DNA of 64,000 nt. Source: DASPNM01 sp035626515. Its GTDB lineage: Bacteria; Bacteroidota; Bacteroidia; Chitinophagales; Chitinophagaceae. The position numbers and the translations under genes are program-made. The stretch is from positions 248,001-312,000 of the forward strand of contig DASPNM010000019.1 of NCBI GenBank assembly GCA_035626515.1, given 5' to 3'. Below, one piece after another: positions 16,115 to 24,568 of this stretch (the first letter of the stretch is position 1; every line of letters begins with the position of its first letter). The notes under the pieces were generated by a model. It saw only the letters and a list, made by a program, of their open reading frames with translations, was not told the origin of the DNA and made no database searches.

Positions 16115-17532
16115 TCGTACTTGCGTTTCTGAAACCAGAAATCGCTTAGCGAAAATCCAAGCGACACCCGGTACAGGTTTTCCTGTAACAAGTTATCATT
16201 ATTTCCGCGCTTGTTGTATTCAAATGCGAACTGTATGATACTGGCCTGGTTGGGCGACTGGCGACTGATCGGCAGGGGAAGCCCCAGCCCAATGGAAGCT
16301 CCGAACTGCGGAAGCTTTTGGCCTACCTGGATGTAATCGGGCCCCGTGGAAAAACCCGCGCGGTAGGAAACGTTGCTGAAGTAATTACGGGTCGCCGCGG
16401 GATTGAACTGTCCGCCGAGGTGCAGTTGCCAGCGGTCCCGGACGGAATCGCGCTGTCCATAAAGGCGGTACTGGTTCCAGGCCTGTTTTGAAAAATCAAT
16501 TCCGAACAGCCAGCCACTTTCCCTCGGGACCGGCGTTTTTTGCATCATGATGCCCAACGTGTAGCTCGCCGGGTAGACGAGGCTGCCTTTGAAATCTCTT
16601 TGTTCCGACACGCTGTCAAGCCGGAGCTCTCCAAGGTTGGGATCAATGCTGAAAGTTTCGCGGATCTGGTCGCGGGAAGCATTCAGATCCTGCTTCCAGT
16701 TCCCGAATCCTCCAAGCGTAAGAGAAATCCTTTTCTCAGCATTGATTGGAAATTTATACTGCACGCCTCCGCTGAAATAGAGATCGCCGAAGGTGATACG
16801 GGTCTGGAAATTCCCAAGCTGGTACTCCACCGAATCGTTGACAAAAGCGCGCCTCGAGCTGTAATCTTTCTTGCCAAAAAGATAACCCAAATTAAGGCCC
16901 AGGCTTAAGCGTTCTTCAGTGCCATTCTTCCTTTCACGCCGGAATACGGTAACTCCTGTTCCCACGGAAGGGAGAAAGGCGCCGCCGTCACCTTCGAAGC
17001 GCGTTGAAACGCTGTCGATGGGCTGCCCGGTGATCGGGTCGAGCAATCTTTCGTTTCGAACCACTTTGTAGCTGATGCGCGAGATGGGCCGCATTCCAAA
17101 TGCGATGCCCCAATTCCTCCGGACAGGCATGCCGACGTAGACATAGGAAAACAGCGCGTTGGTCGCCGTAAAGTTTTTCGGGGGCAAACTTTCTCTCAGG
17201 GTGCGTGACTCGAAATTGACGCCCAGGTCGAGAACCGCGCGTCCGGAAACCAGTTTCCTGGACTTTTGTTCCAGAAAAGCCTGAAATGATCCGAAGGTTG
17301 CCGGGTTATTGAAATTGATAGAAAGGACGTCACTGTATCCGGCGGAGATTCCTCCCATCGCCCTGCCGATGATGTTGCTGTGCGGAACCAAATCACCGAT
17401 CCCATAACGCGAATAGGGGGAATTGTCCTGCGCACGCAGCGAAAGCGGCGAAAAGCCGGCACTCAAGATCATCAATAAGATTAAACGAAAACAGTTCCGG
17501 GCGTTAGCTGTTGTTGGCTTCACTGATCGCAT
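16111..17532 (-). CDS. FadL-like outer-membrane protein
   Basis: 473 residues with a signal peptide ending SLRAQ near residue 35. The mature N-terminus NSPYSRYGIGDLVPHSNIIGRAMGG matches a widespread Bacteroidota barrel related to FadL-type hydrophobic-compound transporters. Strands with aromatic girdles run to the C-terminal SDFWFQKRKYD. The transported compound is not known. The start overlaps the end of coaX by 29 bases, and its neighbour lptC starts inside its stop, so this is one tightly packed operon. Confidence 0.8.
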   Translation of the reverse strand: MRSVKPTTANARNCFRLILLMILSAGFSPLSLRAQDNSPYSRYGIGDLVPHSNIIGRAMGGISAGYSDVLSINFNNPATFGSFQAFLEQKSRKLVSGRAVLDLGVNFESRTLRESLPPKNFTATNALFSYVYVGMPVRRNWGIAFGMRPISRISYKVVRNERLLDPITGQPIDSVSTRFEGDGGAFLPSVGTGVTVFRRERKNGTEERLSLGLNLGYLFGKKDYSSRRAFVNDSVEYQLGNFQTRITFGDLYFSGGVQYKFPINAEKRISLTLGGFGNWKQDLNASRDQIRETFSIDPNLGELRLDSVSEQRDFKGSLVYPASYTLGIMMQKTPVPRESGWLFGIDFSKQAWNQYRLYGQRDSVRDRWQLHLGGQFNPAATRNYFSNVSYRAGFSTGPDYIQVGQKLPQFGASIGLGLPLPISRQSPNQASIIQFAFEYNKRGNNDNLLQENLYRVSLGFSLSDFWFQKRKYD

Positions 17533-18232
17533 ACAGGCCTTTAAATATTAATTCCGGGTCCGCAAATATCTTGCTTTTAAGGTGTGAAGCCAAAAAGGGT
17601 ATATCGCCCCCGGTTAACACGGCGTTAAAGTTCCCGAACTTTTCCTCGTATGCTTCGATGAATCCATCTATTTCCTTTGACATGCCGATGATCACACCGG
17701 AAAGAATATTAGTTGATGTATCATAACCAATGACCGGGATATTCAATTCGGGCTTCACCAGCGGAAGCCGCGCGGTAAAATGGCTAAGCGCCTTCAGTCT
17801 CATTTCCATGCCTGGTGAGATCCCGCCCCCGATGAACTCATTGAATTTATTGACGAAGTTGTAGGTAATGCAACTTCCCAGTCCGATGATCAGGTTGTTT
17901 CGTTTCGGGTAAAAATGTACAGCGGCGGCAGCGAGGGCAAGCCGGTCGGCCCCGATGGTTTCCGGCTTTCCCACCGGTGTAGTGAAGGGAAGTTTTGTCT
18001 GGACGCTCAGCTTGTGGAATTTCGTTTTCCCGGTGAGTACCTCCTCGATGGCGGGGTTATGTTCAATTACCGACGAGAGTATGGATCTGTCCGGTTTTAC
18101 CCGGTCCACCACTGCGCGGAGTCGTTCTTCGGAATCGTCTTCAAGCACGATCACTTCCTGCAGTTCTTTGCCGCGGAATACCGCGAGCTTTTTGCGCGTA
18201 TTTCCGAAGTCGAGGCAAATGGTGGTGGCCAT
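17504..18232 (-). CDS. coaX: Type III pantothenate kinase
   Basis: Phosphorylates pantothenate, the first step of coenzyme A synthesis. The 242-residue protein has the acetate-kinase-like fold signatures of CoaX: CLDFGNTRKKLAVF at the N-terminus (phosphate loop), the type III hallmark GADRLALAAAA, and GGGISPGMEMRLKAL. Length is normal for the family. It lies nine bases downstream of the Lon-domain gene and overlaps the FadL-like gene. Confidence 0.94.
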   Translation of the reverse strand: MATTICLDFGNTRKKLAVFRGKELQEVIVLEDDSEERLRAVVDRVKPDRSILSSVIEHNPAIEEVLTGKTKFHKLSVQTKLPFTTPVGKPETIGADRLALAAAAVHFYPKRNNLIIGLGSCITYNFVNKFNEFIGGGISPGMEMRLKALSHFTARLPLVKPELNIPVIGYDTSTNILSGVIIGMSKEIDGFIEAYEEKFGNFNAVLTGGDIPFLASHLKSKIFADPELIFKGLYAISEANNS

Positions 18233-18241
18233 AAGCAGCTT

Positions 18242-18883
18242 TTAAGTTCCTAAGTCAAAGCCTTGCAGGTCCCTGAAGTGTCCGTTCATCTGGATCTTCT
18301 CCTTCATCTGCTCCAGCCCGGCGATGATGGGTATCACCCGCTTCAGGTGCCGCTTCAGGTACTCCTGCCGTTGCCGTTCGTCGAGCAACCGGAGCAACTC
18401 ATATTCCTCCTCCAGTGAAAGTCCCACGTGATGCGCCACGTCGAAGCTTGTGAGCTCACTGTCTTTTTTCACGAAATCCTTTTTCACTTTCAGCAAACGG
18501 TGCAGGTCGCGAATGCTGTTCATGACCCTCCGCATCACATCCGGGTTTCCCTTTTCATAAGTTTCCGGGTAATTCACGATTGCTCCGCTGTAGAGCTTGT
18601 CGGGCACTTCGCGAATTACTTCGAGGATGCGGAACACGCGTCCTCCGCGGGTGCGAATGTCCATTTCCCCGTTGTCATGAATCTTGGTCATTTCCGTGAT
18701 GTGTACCAGCGATCCGTAATCCTGCACTTTGTTCTCAAGCACAGTCGGAATGCCGAAAGGTTTCTCCAGCGCGTGGCACTCGCTGATCAGCTGCTTGTAG
18801 CGCGGCTCGAAAATGTGCAGGTTCAGGTTTTCACCGGGATATACCACAATTCCCAGAGGGAATATCGGAATGAAATTCGTCAT
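18242..18883 (-). CDS. LON peptidase substrate-binding domain protein
   Basis: 213 residues that correspond to the N-terminal domain of Lon without the ATPase and protease parts. It opens with FIPIFPLGIVVYPGENLNLHIFEPRYKQLI, the classic start of this domain, followed by GRVFRILEV. The C-terminal third is a charged helical bundle (LLRLLDERQRQEYLKRHLKRV) as in full-length Lon. Stand-alone versions occur in many bacteria with unknown function. It is probably the first gene of the run that continues with coaX. Confidence 0.87.
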   Translation of the reverse strand: MTNFIPIFPLGIVVYPGENLNLHIFEPRYKQLISECHALEKPFGIPTVLENKVQDYGSLVHITEMTKIHDNGEMDIRTRGGRVFRILEVIREVPDKLYSGAIVNYPETYEKGNPDVMRRVMNSIRDLHRLLKVKKDFVKKDSELTSFDVAHHVGLSLEEEYELLRLLDERQRQEYLKRHLKRVIPIIAGLEQMKEKIQMNGHFRDLQGFDLGT

Positions 18884-18931
18884 ATCAGACTCACCCTACA
18901 GATTCGGGGCCAAAGTTCGGTGTTTGAGCCG

Positions 18932-19687
18932 TTAACTTTTTGCCGAAAGTTCCCGGAGCCTCGCATACTTGAGAAAGGTATACCATGCTGTCATTTTCGC
19001 TGTCAAATAGCCAGCGTATCCATCGAGGAAACCAAGCTTCAGAAAATAATTCACGAAAAAAGCGAAACAGGGACTGACGCAGACTCTCAGCCATCCGGCC
19101 CTTCGACCCTGTGCGTAATATTTTTCGGCACCGAGCAGCGCGTAACGTACCATTTTACCACTGTAATCGCTGAGGTCGCGGATGGAACGATGCAGTATGA
19201 AACCCGGCATCCTGCGGATCTTCGTGCCAGGAGCGTATTCGAGCTTCTCGTGCACCGCATCGGCGTTCCACCTCAGGGTCTGGCGGTTAAAGAAACGCAC
19301 GAGGTGATCACGGCCCCAGTGGCCGAAGCGCAGGTAACGCGCCCCGTAATAATTACGCCGCCGGATGTCAAATGCATCTGCATCGGAAGCGGGTTCGCAG
19401 GCAAGAAGTGCATCGCGAAGCGTGGGATCAGCCGCTTCGTCGGCATCGAGGCTCAGGATCCAGTCGTAACGTGCAAGCTGAATCGCCCGGTTCTTTGTTT
19501 TTCCATATCCCTCCCACGGCCCCTGGAAAAGACGCACACCAAACTGACCCGCCTTTTCAATTGTACCATCGACGCTGCCGGTATCATAAACTATCACGTC
19601 GTCCGTAAGGCCGGCAACGCTCTCGAGCGCCGTGCCGATCACGTCCGCTTCGTCGCGGCAAACGATCACAACAGAAAATGATTTCAT
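18932..19687 (-). CDS. Family 2 glycosyltransferase, WaaE/KdtX-like
   Basis: 251 residues from ATG 19687 (MKSFSVVIVCRDEADVIG), the natural beginning of a GT2 domain. The open frame continues upstream without domain character. The nucleotide-sugar-binding DxD is in LSLDADEA. The C-terminal half (RRMPGFILHRSIRDLSDYSGK, KYYAQGRRAGW, NYFLKLGFLDGYAG) matches the WaaE/KdtX group, which adds glucose to the LPS inner core in enterobacteria. A role in LPS core or lipooligosaccharide synthesis is likely. It sits seven bases after the GT25 gene. Confidence 0.87.
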   Translation of the reverse strand: MKSFSVVIVCRDEADVIGTALESVAGLTDDVIVYDTGSVDGTIEKAGQFGVRLFQGPWEGYGKTKNRAIQLARYDWILSLDADEAADPTLRDALLACEPASDADAFDIRRRNYYGARYLRFGHWGRDHLVRFFNRQTLRWNADAVHEKLEYAPGTKIRRMPGFILHRSIRDLSDYSGKMVRYALLGAEKYYAQGRRAGWLRVCVSPCFAFFVNYFLKLGFLDGYAGYLTAKMTAWYTFLKYARLRELSAKS

Positions 19688-19694
19688 ACGCGTG

Positions 19695-20468
19695 TTATCG
19701 AATATAGGACTTGCTGCTTTTATCAAGAAAGACTTCCTGATGAAACACAGGAGGCTTACTGGCAAATGCGTGGATCGCCTGTTGCAATACGAGGTAACTG
19801 ATGCCGTTGTCTGCACGGTAGCGCACGGGGGTCTGCAGCTCCAGTAATTTGCGCGCCGCGTCGATGGTCAGCGCGTAGGCGTGCGTACAGTCGTGGTAAC
19901 CCGCGCGCATCAACCGGCTGCTGAAAGGTTTCGGGAGCAGGTTTCGTACCATGCGCGGAGGGAGCTTGCTCCATCCCAGGCTGCTTTGGATGCGGTACCA
20001 GAAGTTTTTTACCTGTGCACGGTAATCAGGATCTGCATTTTTCAGGTAGCCTAGATAGAACAGTTCCCAGTCGGGCGGCAACTCAGCCAGCATTTCTGGC
20101 AAAAGCGGCAAATTCTTTGTATCCGGGACCACATCGTCTTCAAAGATGAGCACCCGTTGCCAGCCTTCCGAAATCATCCTGCGGTAAATCTCGCGATGCG
20201 AAAGCGCGCAGGCGATCTCCCCCGGGTTGAGCGGTTTCGCGTAAAGGCTGACCGTTACTGTGTTTCTTTTGTCGTGGTGATAATGTTCGCGCAGGAAATC
20301 CTTCGTGAGTTCTTCTTTGTCGAACCCGTTGAAGAATTCAAAGGGAACGCCGTCGAGGCTTCGACGCACTTTATCCTGTCGCTCCTGGAATCTGGGAACC
20401 GTCAGCACCAGGATCCGGTCGAAGTAACTGCGCAGGAGAGTCCCTATATCCGCGACTGAGGTGTTCAT
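19695..20468 (-). CDS. Family 25 glycosyltransferase (LPS biosynthesis)
   Basis: 257 residues. GT25 features are the N-terminal YFDRILVLTVPRFQERQDKV, then LNPGEIACALSHREIYRRMI (the region that binds the donor sugar), VLIFEDDVVP with the acidic motif, and the later ELFYLGYLK and CTHAYALTIDAARKLL. Enzymes of this family typically add galactose to lipooligosaccharide. It is grouped with the WaaE-like gene downstream and the ligase-like gene upstream, which supports a role in surface glycan assembly. Confidence 0.87.
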   Translation of the reverse strand: MNTSVADIGTLLRSYFDRILVLTVPRFQERQDKVRRSLDGVPFEFFNGFDKEELTKDFLREHYHHDKRNTVTVSLYAKPLNPGEIACALSHREIYRRMISEGWQRVLIFEDDVVPDTKNLPLLPEMLAELPPDWELFYLGYLKNADPDYRAQVKNFWYRIQSSLGWSKLPPRMVRNLLPKPFSSRLMRAGYHDCTHAYALTIDAARKLLELQTPVRYRADNGISYLVLQQAIHAFASKPPVFHQEVFLDKSSKSYIR

Positions 20469-20540
20469 CAGGTGGGGTGGTTGACGGGTTGGTTTGTTTA
20501 ATTGCTTGATCGGTTATTTGGTTGACTGGCTGATCGGCTG
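20462..20540. repeat. GGTTGACGGGTTGG-type low-complexity tract
   Basis: Irregular copies of (G)GTTGAC(T/G)G and TTGATCGG fill the gap between the GT25 start and the ligase-like gene and run into the last codons of the latter (QPISQSTK). Confidence 0.5.
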
Positions 20541-21782
20541 CAGTTTTCCATGCTCGGGATTCCGGTCGCGCAAACGCCTCCACCAGGCCAGTGTAATAAA
20601 GCTATAGATAAATACTCCGAACTGCACCTCGAGTCCTATGTCGAATAAAAGAGAGAAAGCAAACGCGAGATGGATCAGCAGGAAGGGAAGATCCCGCCTT
20701 TCCGGGACGAAAAATGGGACCAGCAATACCGCGGTGAAGAAAATCAGTCCCGGCCAGCCTAAAGTTGCCCCGTAAATCAGCCATTCGCTGCCCGGGGCAA
20801 TGCGCTGCTCCGGAGGTATTTGCGGATAATTTTTCCGGTACCATTCGTTCATGGTACTGTCCAGGTCGCCGGTACCCGTGCCGGTGAAGGGATGCCTGTT
20901 CATTACCTCCCAACCCCCGTTGATTGAGATCACCCGCGTCACGTCGTTGCCACCATAAAAGAAGGCTGCATTCCGCAGGTAAGGAAGCTCGTGCCGGAAA
21001 TAAAGAACCCGTTTCTCAAAACTCGGGAAAAGCAAATAGGCCGCGACCGGAAGGCTGATCAGGATCAGCAGCAAAGGCAGTGAAAGGCGCCGGGGAAGTT
21101 TTGCCAGTCCTGCAATCGCCATCACGTAAAAAGCGAGCAGACCGGTGCGGACCGAAAGCAAGTGCAGGTAAATGACGAACCAGCCGGCGGCGAGCAGTGC
21201 GAAAATGCGCAGTCCCTGCTTCAGTCGTCGGGAAGTGGCGAGCAGCACAGAAACAAGAACGGAAAGCGCAATCAGCAGGCTGAACCGGACCCTGTCGTTT
21301 TCCAGAAAACCTGGCATGGATCTGCCCGCTTCGTATCCTGTATTGACGGCATCAAAATGCTGCATGTAATGAAAAAAACTCCAGCCGGTGGAAGCGAGCA
21401 TTAAAAAAATAAAGAGCACTGCGAGCCAATGCCATGAATGCGCCCGAAAACGAAACGGGCGCGCGAAAGCAAGAGGCAGGAACCAAAGGGGAGCCTTGAT
21501 GACTACCACTTTCCACCAGAGTTGCTTGTCTTCGCTCCATAGTCCCGAGAGTAGCGGCAAAAAAAACAACAGGCTCATGGATACCAGAAGTGGAGAGCGC
21601 GCAAACTCACGGAATTGTTTGCCGACCTGGCGATGAGAAACCGAAGCGCAAACGAATGCGATCATTGAAATTGACAGCGCCGAACGCGAAAGGAAGAGCG
21701 AGACCATCATCGCGGCCATTGTTGCGAAGAGGATCTGTTTGCGCCAGGGTTCGATCTCCAATCCCGATGTATGACCGGACAT
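20514..21782 (-). CDS. O-antigen ligase-like polytopic membrane protein
   Basis: 422 residues with about ten membrane segments. The large periplasmic loop before the last segments contains NGGWEVMNRHPFTGTGTGDLDSTM, the hallmark region of the Wzy_C/O-antigen ligase superfamily (WaaL, Wzy). It would join or polymerise lipid-linked sugar chains on the periplasmic side. WaaL and Wzy cannot be separated by sequence alone. The start ATG 21782 follows a TATCTTGC box at 21799-21806 in the 40-base divergent gap shared with meaB. The C-terminus lies in a low-complexity tract. Confidence 0.83.
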   Translation of the reverse strand: MSGHTSGLEIEPWRKQILFATMAAMMVSLFLSRSALSISMIAFVCASVSHRQVGKQFREFARSPLLVSMSLLFFLPLLSGLWSEDKQLWWKVVVIKAPLWFLPLAFARPFRFRAHSWHWLAVLFIFLMLASTGWSFFHYMQHFDAVNTGYEAGRSMPGFLENDRVRFSLLIALSVLVSVLLATSRRLKQGLRIFALLAAGWFVIYLHLLSVRTGLLAFYVMAIAGLAKLPRRLSLPLLLILISLPVAAYLLFPSFEKRVLYFRHELPYLRNAAFFYGGNDVTRVISINGGWEVMNRHPFTGTGTGDLDSTMNEWYRKNYPQIPPEQRIAPGSEWLIYGATLGWPGLIFFTAVLLVPFFVPERRDLPFLLIHLAFAFSLLFDIGLEVQFGVFIYSFITLAWWRRLRDRNPEHGKLQPISQSTK

Positions 21783-21784
21783 CC

Positions 21785-21792
21785 TAATTTTG
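21785..21792 (+). promoter_or_regulatory. -7 box TAATTTTG of meaB
   Basis: An exact TAnnTTTG. The ATG at 21793 touches the box and would precede the transcription start, so ATG 21823 is the start. A TATCTTGC box for the opposite gene lies at 21799-21806 on the minus strand. Confidence 0.5.
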
Positions 21793-21822
21793 ATGCCTGC
21801 AAGATACACGCAAGCATTTTAC

Positions 21823-22722
21823 ATGGACTGGCAACGGCTACTCAATCAACTGCAACAACGGGATTACAAGGCTCTGGCGCGCGCCATTACACTCGTGGAG
21901 AACCAGGTGCCGGGGTACGAGCAGCTTATGCAATCGCTGGATCATCCGCCGGGAAAGATCATCGGCATCACCGGGCCTCCCGGTGCAGGCAAGAGCACGC
22001 TGGTGGACGCGCTCGTCGGCGAACTGATCGGCAAGAATAAAAAGGTCGCGGTTGTTTGCGTAGATCCTTCTTCACCTTTCAACCGGGGTGCTGTACTGGG
22101 CGACAGGATCCGCATGAGCGACTGGTACAATCATCCCGGCGTATTCATCCGGTCGCTTGCAACGCGCGGTGCGCCGGGCGGACTTCATCCGCGTATCATT
22201 GAGGTCACCGACCTGCTGAAAGCTGTGGGGTTCGATCACATTATTGTCGAAACCGTGGGTGTCGGTCAAACGGAGGTGGAAATTGCCGGCCTCGCCGATG
22301 TAACGGCTGTGGTCCTGGTCCCGGAGGCAGGCGACGAAATACAGACGATGAAGGCCGGCCTCATGGAAATCGCCGATGTTTTCGTGGTGAACAAAAGTGA
22401 CCGGCCGGGAGCGGATGAACTGGTGAAAACGCTGCGGCTGATGCTGGCCGGCACCTTCAGCACGCATTACGATGAGGTGCCGGTAGTCAAGACTACAGCC
22501 TCTCAAAAAGAAGGCATCGCGGCATTGCTCGACATTCTGCTTCATCAACTGCAGAAAGCTCACGTGACGGACAGGCGGTTCTGGCTGCTTGCCGAAAAGG
22601 CCTGGTATCTGATCGAACAAAGGCGCATGCACGGAATTGACAGGGATATTTTGAAAAAAGAAATCGAGGCGCTGTATCAAAAGGGTAATTTTAATCTTTA
22701 CCGGTTTATCGCCACCAAATAA
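21823..22722 (+). CDS. meaB: Methylmalonyl-CoA mutase-associated GTPase MeaB
   Basis: 299 residues of the MeaB/ArgK G3E-type GTPase family. The Walker A motif GPPGAGKST is at 51-59. Later motifs are VDPSSPFNRGAVLGDRIRM, the switch region ETVGVGQTEVEI and NKSD for guanine specificity. MeaB protects and reloads adenosylcobalamin-dependent methylmalonyl-CoA mutase. The mutase itself is not in the window. The next gene, a CDGSH protein, starts four bases after the stop. Confidence 0.93.
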   Translation: MDWQRLLNQLQQRDYKALARAITLVENQVPGYEQLMQSLDHPPGKIIGITGPPGAGKSTLVDALVGELIGKNKKVAVVCVDPSSPFNRGAVLGDRIRMSDWYNHPGVFIRSLATRGAPGGLHPRIIEVTDLLKAVGFDHIIVETVGVGQTEVEIAGLADVTAVVLVPEAGDEIQTMKAGLMEIADVFVVNKSDRPGADELVKTLRLMLAGTFSTHYDEVPVVKTTASQKEGIAALLDILLHQLQKAHVTDRRFWLLAEKAWYLIEQRRMHGIDRDILKKEIEALYQKGNFNLYRFIATK

Positions 22723-22726
22723 TATT

Positions 22727-23011
22727 ATGGAAACTATTCCCGCAGCAGGATTGCCCAGAGTTACGGAATGCGAACCGATTCTAATCCGCGTGGAACCCGG
22801 AAAAATATATTCCTGGTGTTCCTGCGGGCTGACCGAAAAAACTCCGTTTTGCGACAGCAATCACAAGAAAGTGGAGGGCACCCCTTTTCGGAGCGTCAAA
22901 GTGTTTTTTGAGGCACCGGCCGAAGTTTGGTTTTGCCAGTGCAAACGCACGAAGACGCCGCCTTTCTGCGACGATTCTCATCTGACCGTCCGGGAAACGG
23001 AGCAAAGCTGA
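22727..23011 (+). CDS. Double CDGSH iron-sulfur domain protein
   Basis: 94 residues with two CDGSH-type 2Fe-2S sites. The first is C31, C33, C42 and H46 (CSCGLTEKTPFCDSNH) and the second C70, C72, C81 and H85 (CQCKRTKTPPFCDDSH). Each site has the three cysteines plus one histidine expected of mitoNEET-like clusters. Prokaryotic double-CDGSH proteins are small soluble electron-transfer or cluster-handling proteins of uncertain role. It follows meaB closely and is probably cotranscribed. It ends one base before the stop of the convergent gene. Confidence 0.92.
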   Translation: METIPAAGLPRVTECEPILIRVEPGKIYSWCSCGLTEKTPFCDSNHKKVEGTPFRSVKVFFEAPAEVWFCQCKRTKTPPFCDDSHLTVRETEQS

Positions 23012-23233
23012 TCAATCAGCTGCACGCTGGCTGCGCCACCAGCGATACCCGATATATCCAACAATGATGAAAGGCGTTAAAGCGAGATAAATTATCCCTG
23101 AATTCATTCCGCGTGCCGGCTTTTCTCCGAGTTGCTGCGCGGTCCGGGTACAGATGGAGCACTGGCCGTTCAACTCAGGCGCCACAGCCAGCAAAAGCAG
23201 GAAAAACACGCACAGGAGCGAGGCCTTCTTCAT
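23012..23233 (-). CDS. Small membrane protein with a C-x2-C motif
   Basis: 73 residues: a signal peptide or first membrane segment ending LNGQ, then CSICTRTAQQLGEKPARGMNSG, then one membrane helix and a basic tail (RWWRSQRAAD). The CSICT...G-N-GI-YL pattern is one I associate with a short conserved Bacteroidota protein, but I know no function. The mature cysteine pair would face the periplasm. It is convergent with the CDGSH gene with no gap. Confidence 0.72.
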   Translation of the reverse strand: MKKASLLCVFFLLLLAVAPELNGQCSICTRTAQQLGEKPARGMNSGIIYLALTPFIIVGYIGYRWWRSQRAAD

Positions 23234-23263
23234 TCCTTCGTTCTTTTTGCAAAGGTAAAAATT

Positions 23264-24529
23264 CTAGACGCTGCGCCCGCGCTTCGCATCGTTAAAAACC
23301 TGCTCGTAAAATTCATTGCGTTCCCGCGCAAAGCGACCGCTGGCAAACCGGGAACGGGCGAGGTCGAAGCAGGAATCGGAAATGTTGCGCCGAAGCTCCG
23401 GTGAAACCAGCAGCTGCTCCACCGCGTGCGCAAACGACTGCGCAGGCTCAGCAAGCAGGATATTGCGCTGGTCTGCAAGTCCGGGAATCCCGGCTATGCC
23501 GGCGGGAGTGGAAACAACGGGCACACCGCAGGCAAAGGCCATTAAGGCCTTCACTCTGACACCTGATCCGATGCGGACCGGGATGATCATGATGTGGTCT
23601 TTCATCACCGTTTTGAGGTTCTCAACGAAACCCGGAAATTCAACGGATTCGCTTTCGTGCTCTGCAGCAAATTCCGGAGTCCATGTTCCTGCCACCAGCG
23701 TCCGCACGCCCGGAAATTTTTCTCTGATCAGCGGAAATACGTCACGTAGAAACCAGGCCAGTCCTTCGCGGTTGGGGTAATGCGATTCTCCGCCGACAAA
23801 GAGCAGGTCGGGAGTGGGGATTGGATTGAAGATGTTTTCGACCTCCTCTTCGAAATATGCAAACGGTTCAGCAACCGAAATAGGCCGCCTGATTCCTTTT
23901 TCCCGCAGCAGTCGCCGGTCGTCGTCCGAAAGCGTGATGATTCCCTCATAGCGCTGCAGCCAGTTCAGCTCCAGGTTTTCGGCCAGCTTCGCCGTTCGGG
24001 CAGCAAATCGCGGGTCTGCCTGCTGGGCGATCAGGTCCGCGCCGATGCGGGTGTGGCTGATCTCGTGGTGCACGAAAATTTTTGGAACATCCTTCGGTAG
24101 TATTTCGACGAGCCCCATGTTGATCGTATGTTCTACCTGGATGAGATCATAGGAATTGCTCGAGGCAATTTTGCGTACAGAAGTAATAAAGCCGAGGTCG
24201 CGCAGCAGGAGATTGCGGAGATGGCTGTTTTTTCTTATCTGGTAAGGAAAAGATCGAAAGATGTACTTGTAAGTTAGCTTCCTGAAGAAATTTGTAATTC
24301 GTTTCAACAGACCCGGGCGCTGATATCCGACACGGATGAGGTGAACGGCAGGAAATTCTTTCTGGAATGCTTCGAGGTCGGAAGCGGGAATATTCCGTGG
24401 AGTTACAATCATATCTATGCGGTGCTGAAATTGCTGGCGAGCCAGAAAAACAAGCTGATGGTGTGCGCCGCCGGAATCGACCGGGAAGAGACGGTACCCT
24501 GGAATGAGCAGTATCCGGAATGGCTGCAA
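23264..24529 (-). CDS. Family 4 glycosyltransferase
   Basis: 421 residues with a GT-B layout. The N-terminal half has the GGAHHQLVFLARQ acceptor region. The C-terminal half has the donor-binding region LLFVGGESHYPNREGLAWFL, then IIPVRIGSGVRVKALMAFACGVPVVSTPAGIAGI, with the glutamate of the usual E-x7-E motif not conserved. It probably adds a sugar to a surface glycan. The start is TTG 24529, supported by a TATTTTTG box 13 bases upstream. No ATG fits. Confidence 0.83.
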   Translation of the reverse strand: MQPFRILLIPGYRLFPVDSGGAHHQLVFLARQQFQHRIDMIVTPRNIPASDLEAFQKEFPAVHLIRVGYQRPGLLKRITNFFRKLTYKYIFRSFPYQIRKNSHLRNLLLRDLGFITSVRKIASSNSYDLIQVEHTINMGLVEILPKDVPKIFVHHEISHTRIGADLIAQQADPRFAARTAKLAENLELNWLQRYEGIITLSDDDRRLLREKGIRRPISVAEPFAYFEEEVENIFNPIPTPDLLFVGGESHYPNREGLAWFLRDVFPLIREKFPGVRTLVAGTWTPEFAAEHESESVEFPGFVENLKTVMKDHIMIIPVRIGSGVRVKALMAFACGVPVVSTPAGIAGIPGLADQRNILLAEPAQSFAHAVEQLLVSPELRRNISDSCFDLARSRFASGRFARERNEFYEQVFNDAKRGRSV

Positions 24530-24542
24530 GAGCGTATTTTGG

Positions 24543-24550
24543 CAAAAATA
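24543..24550 (-). promoter_or_regulatory. -7 box TATTTTTG of the minus-strand glycosyltransferase
   Basis: An exact TAnnTTTG on the minus strand, 13 bases before the TTG start at 24529, in the short divergent gap between two glycosyltransferase genes. Confidence 0.5.
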
Positions 24551-24568
24551 AAAGTCTATATTTATTTA

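Noticed and set aside
18428..19681. Plus-strand open frame of 417 codons
   Set aside because: Antisense to the Lon-domain and glycosyltransferase genes; a by-product of codon bias.
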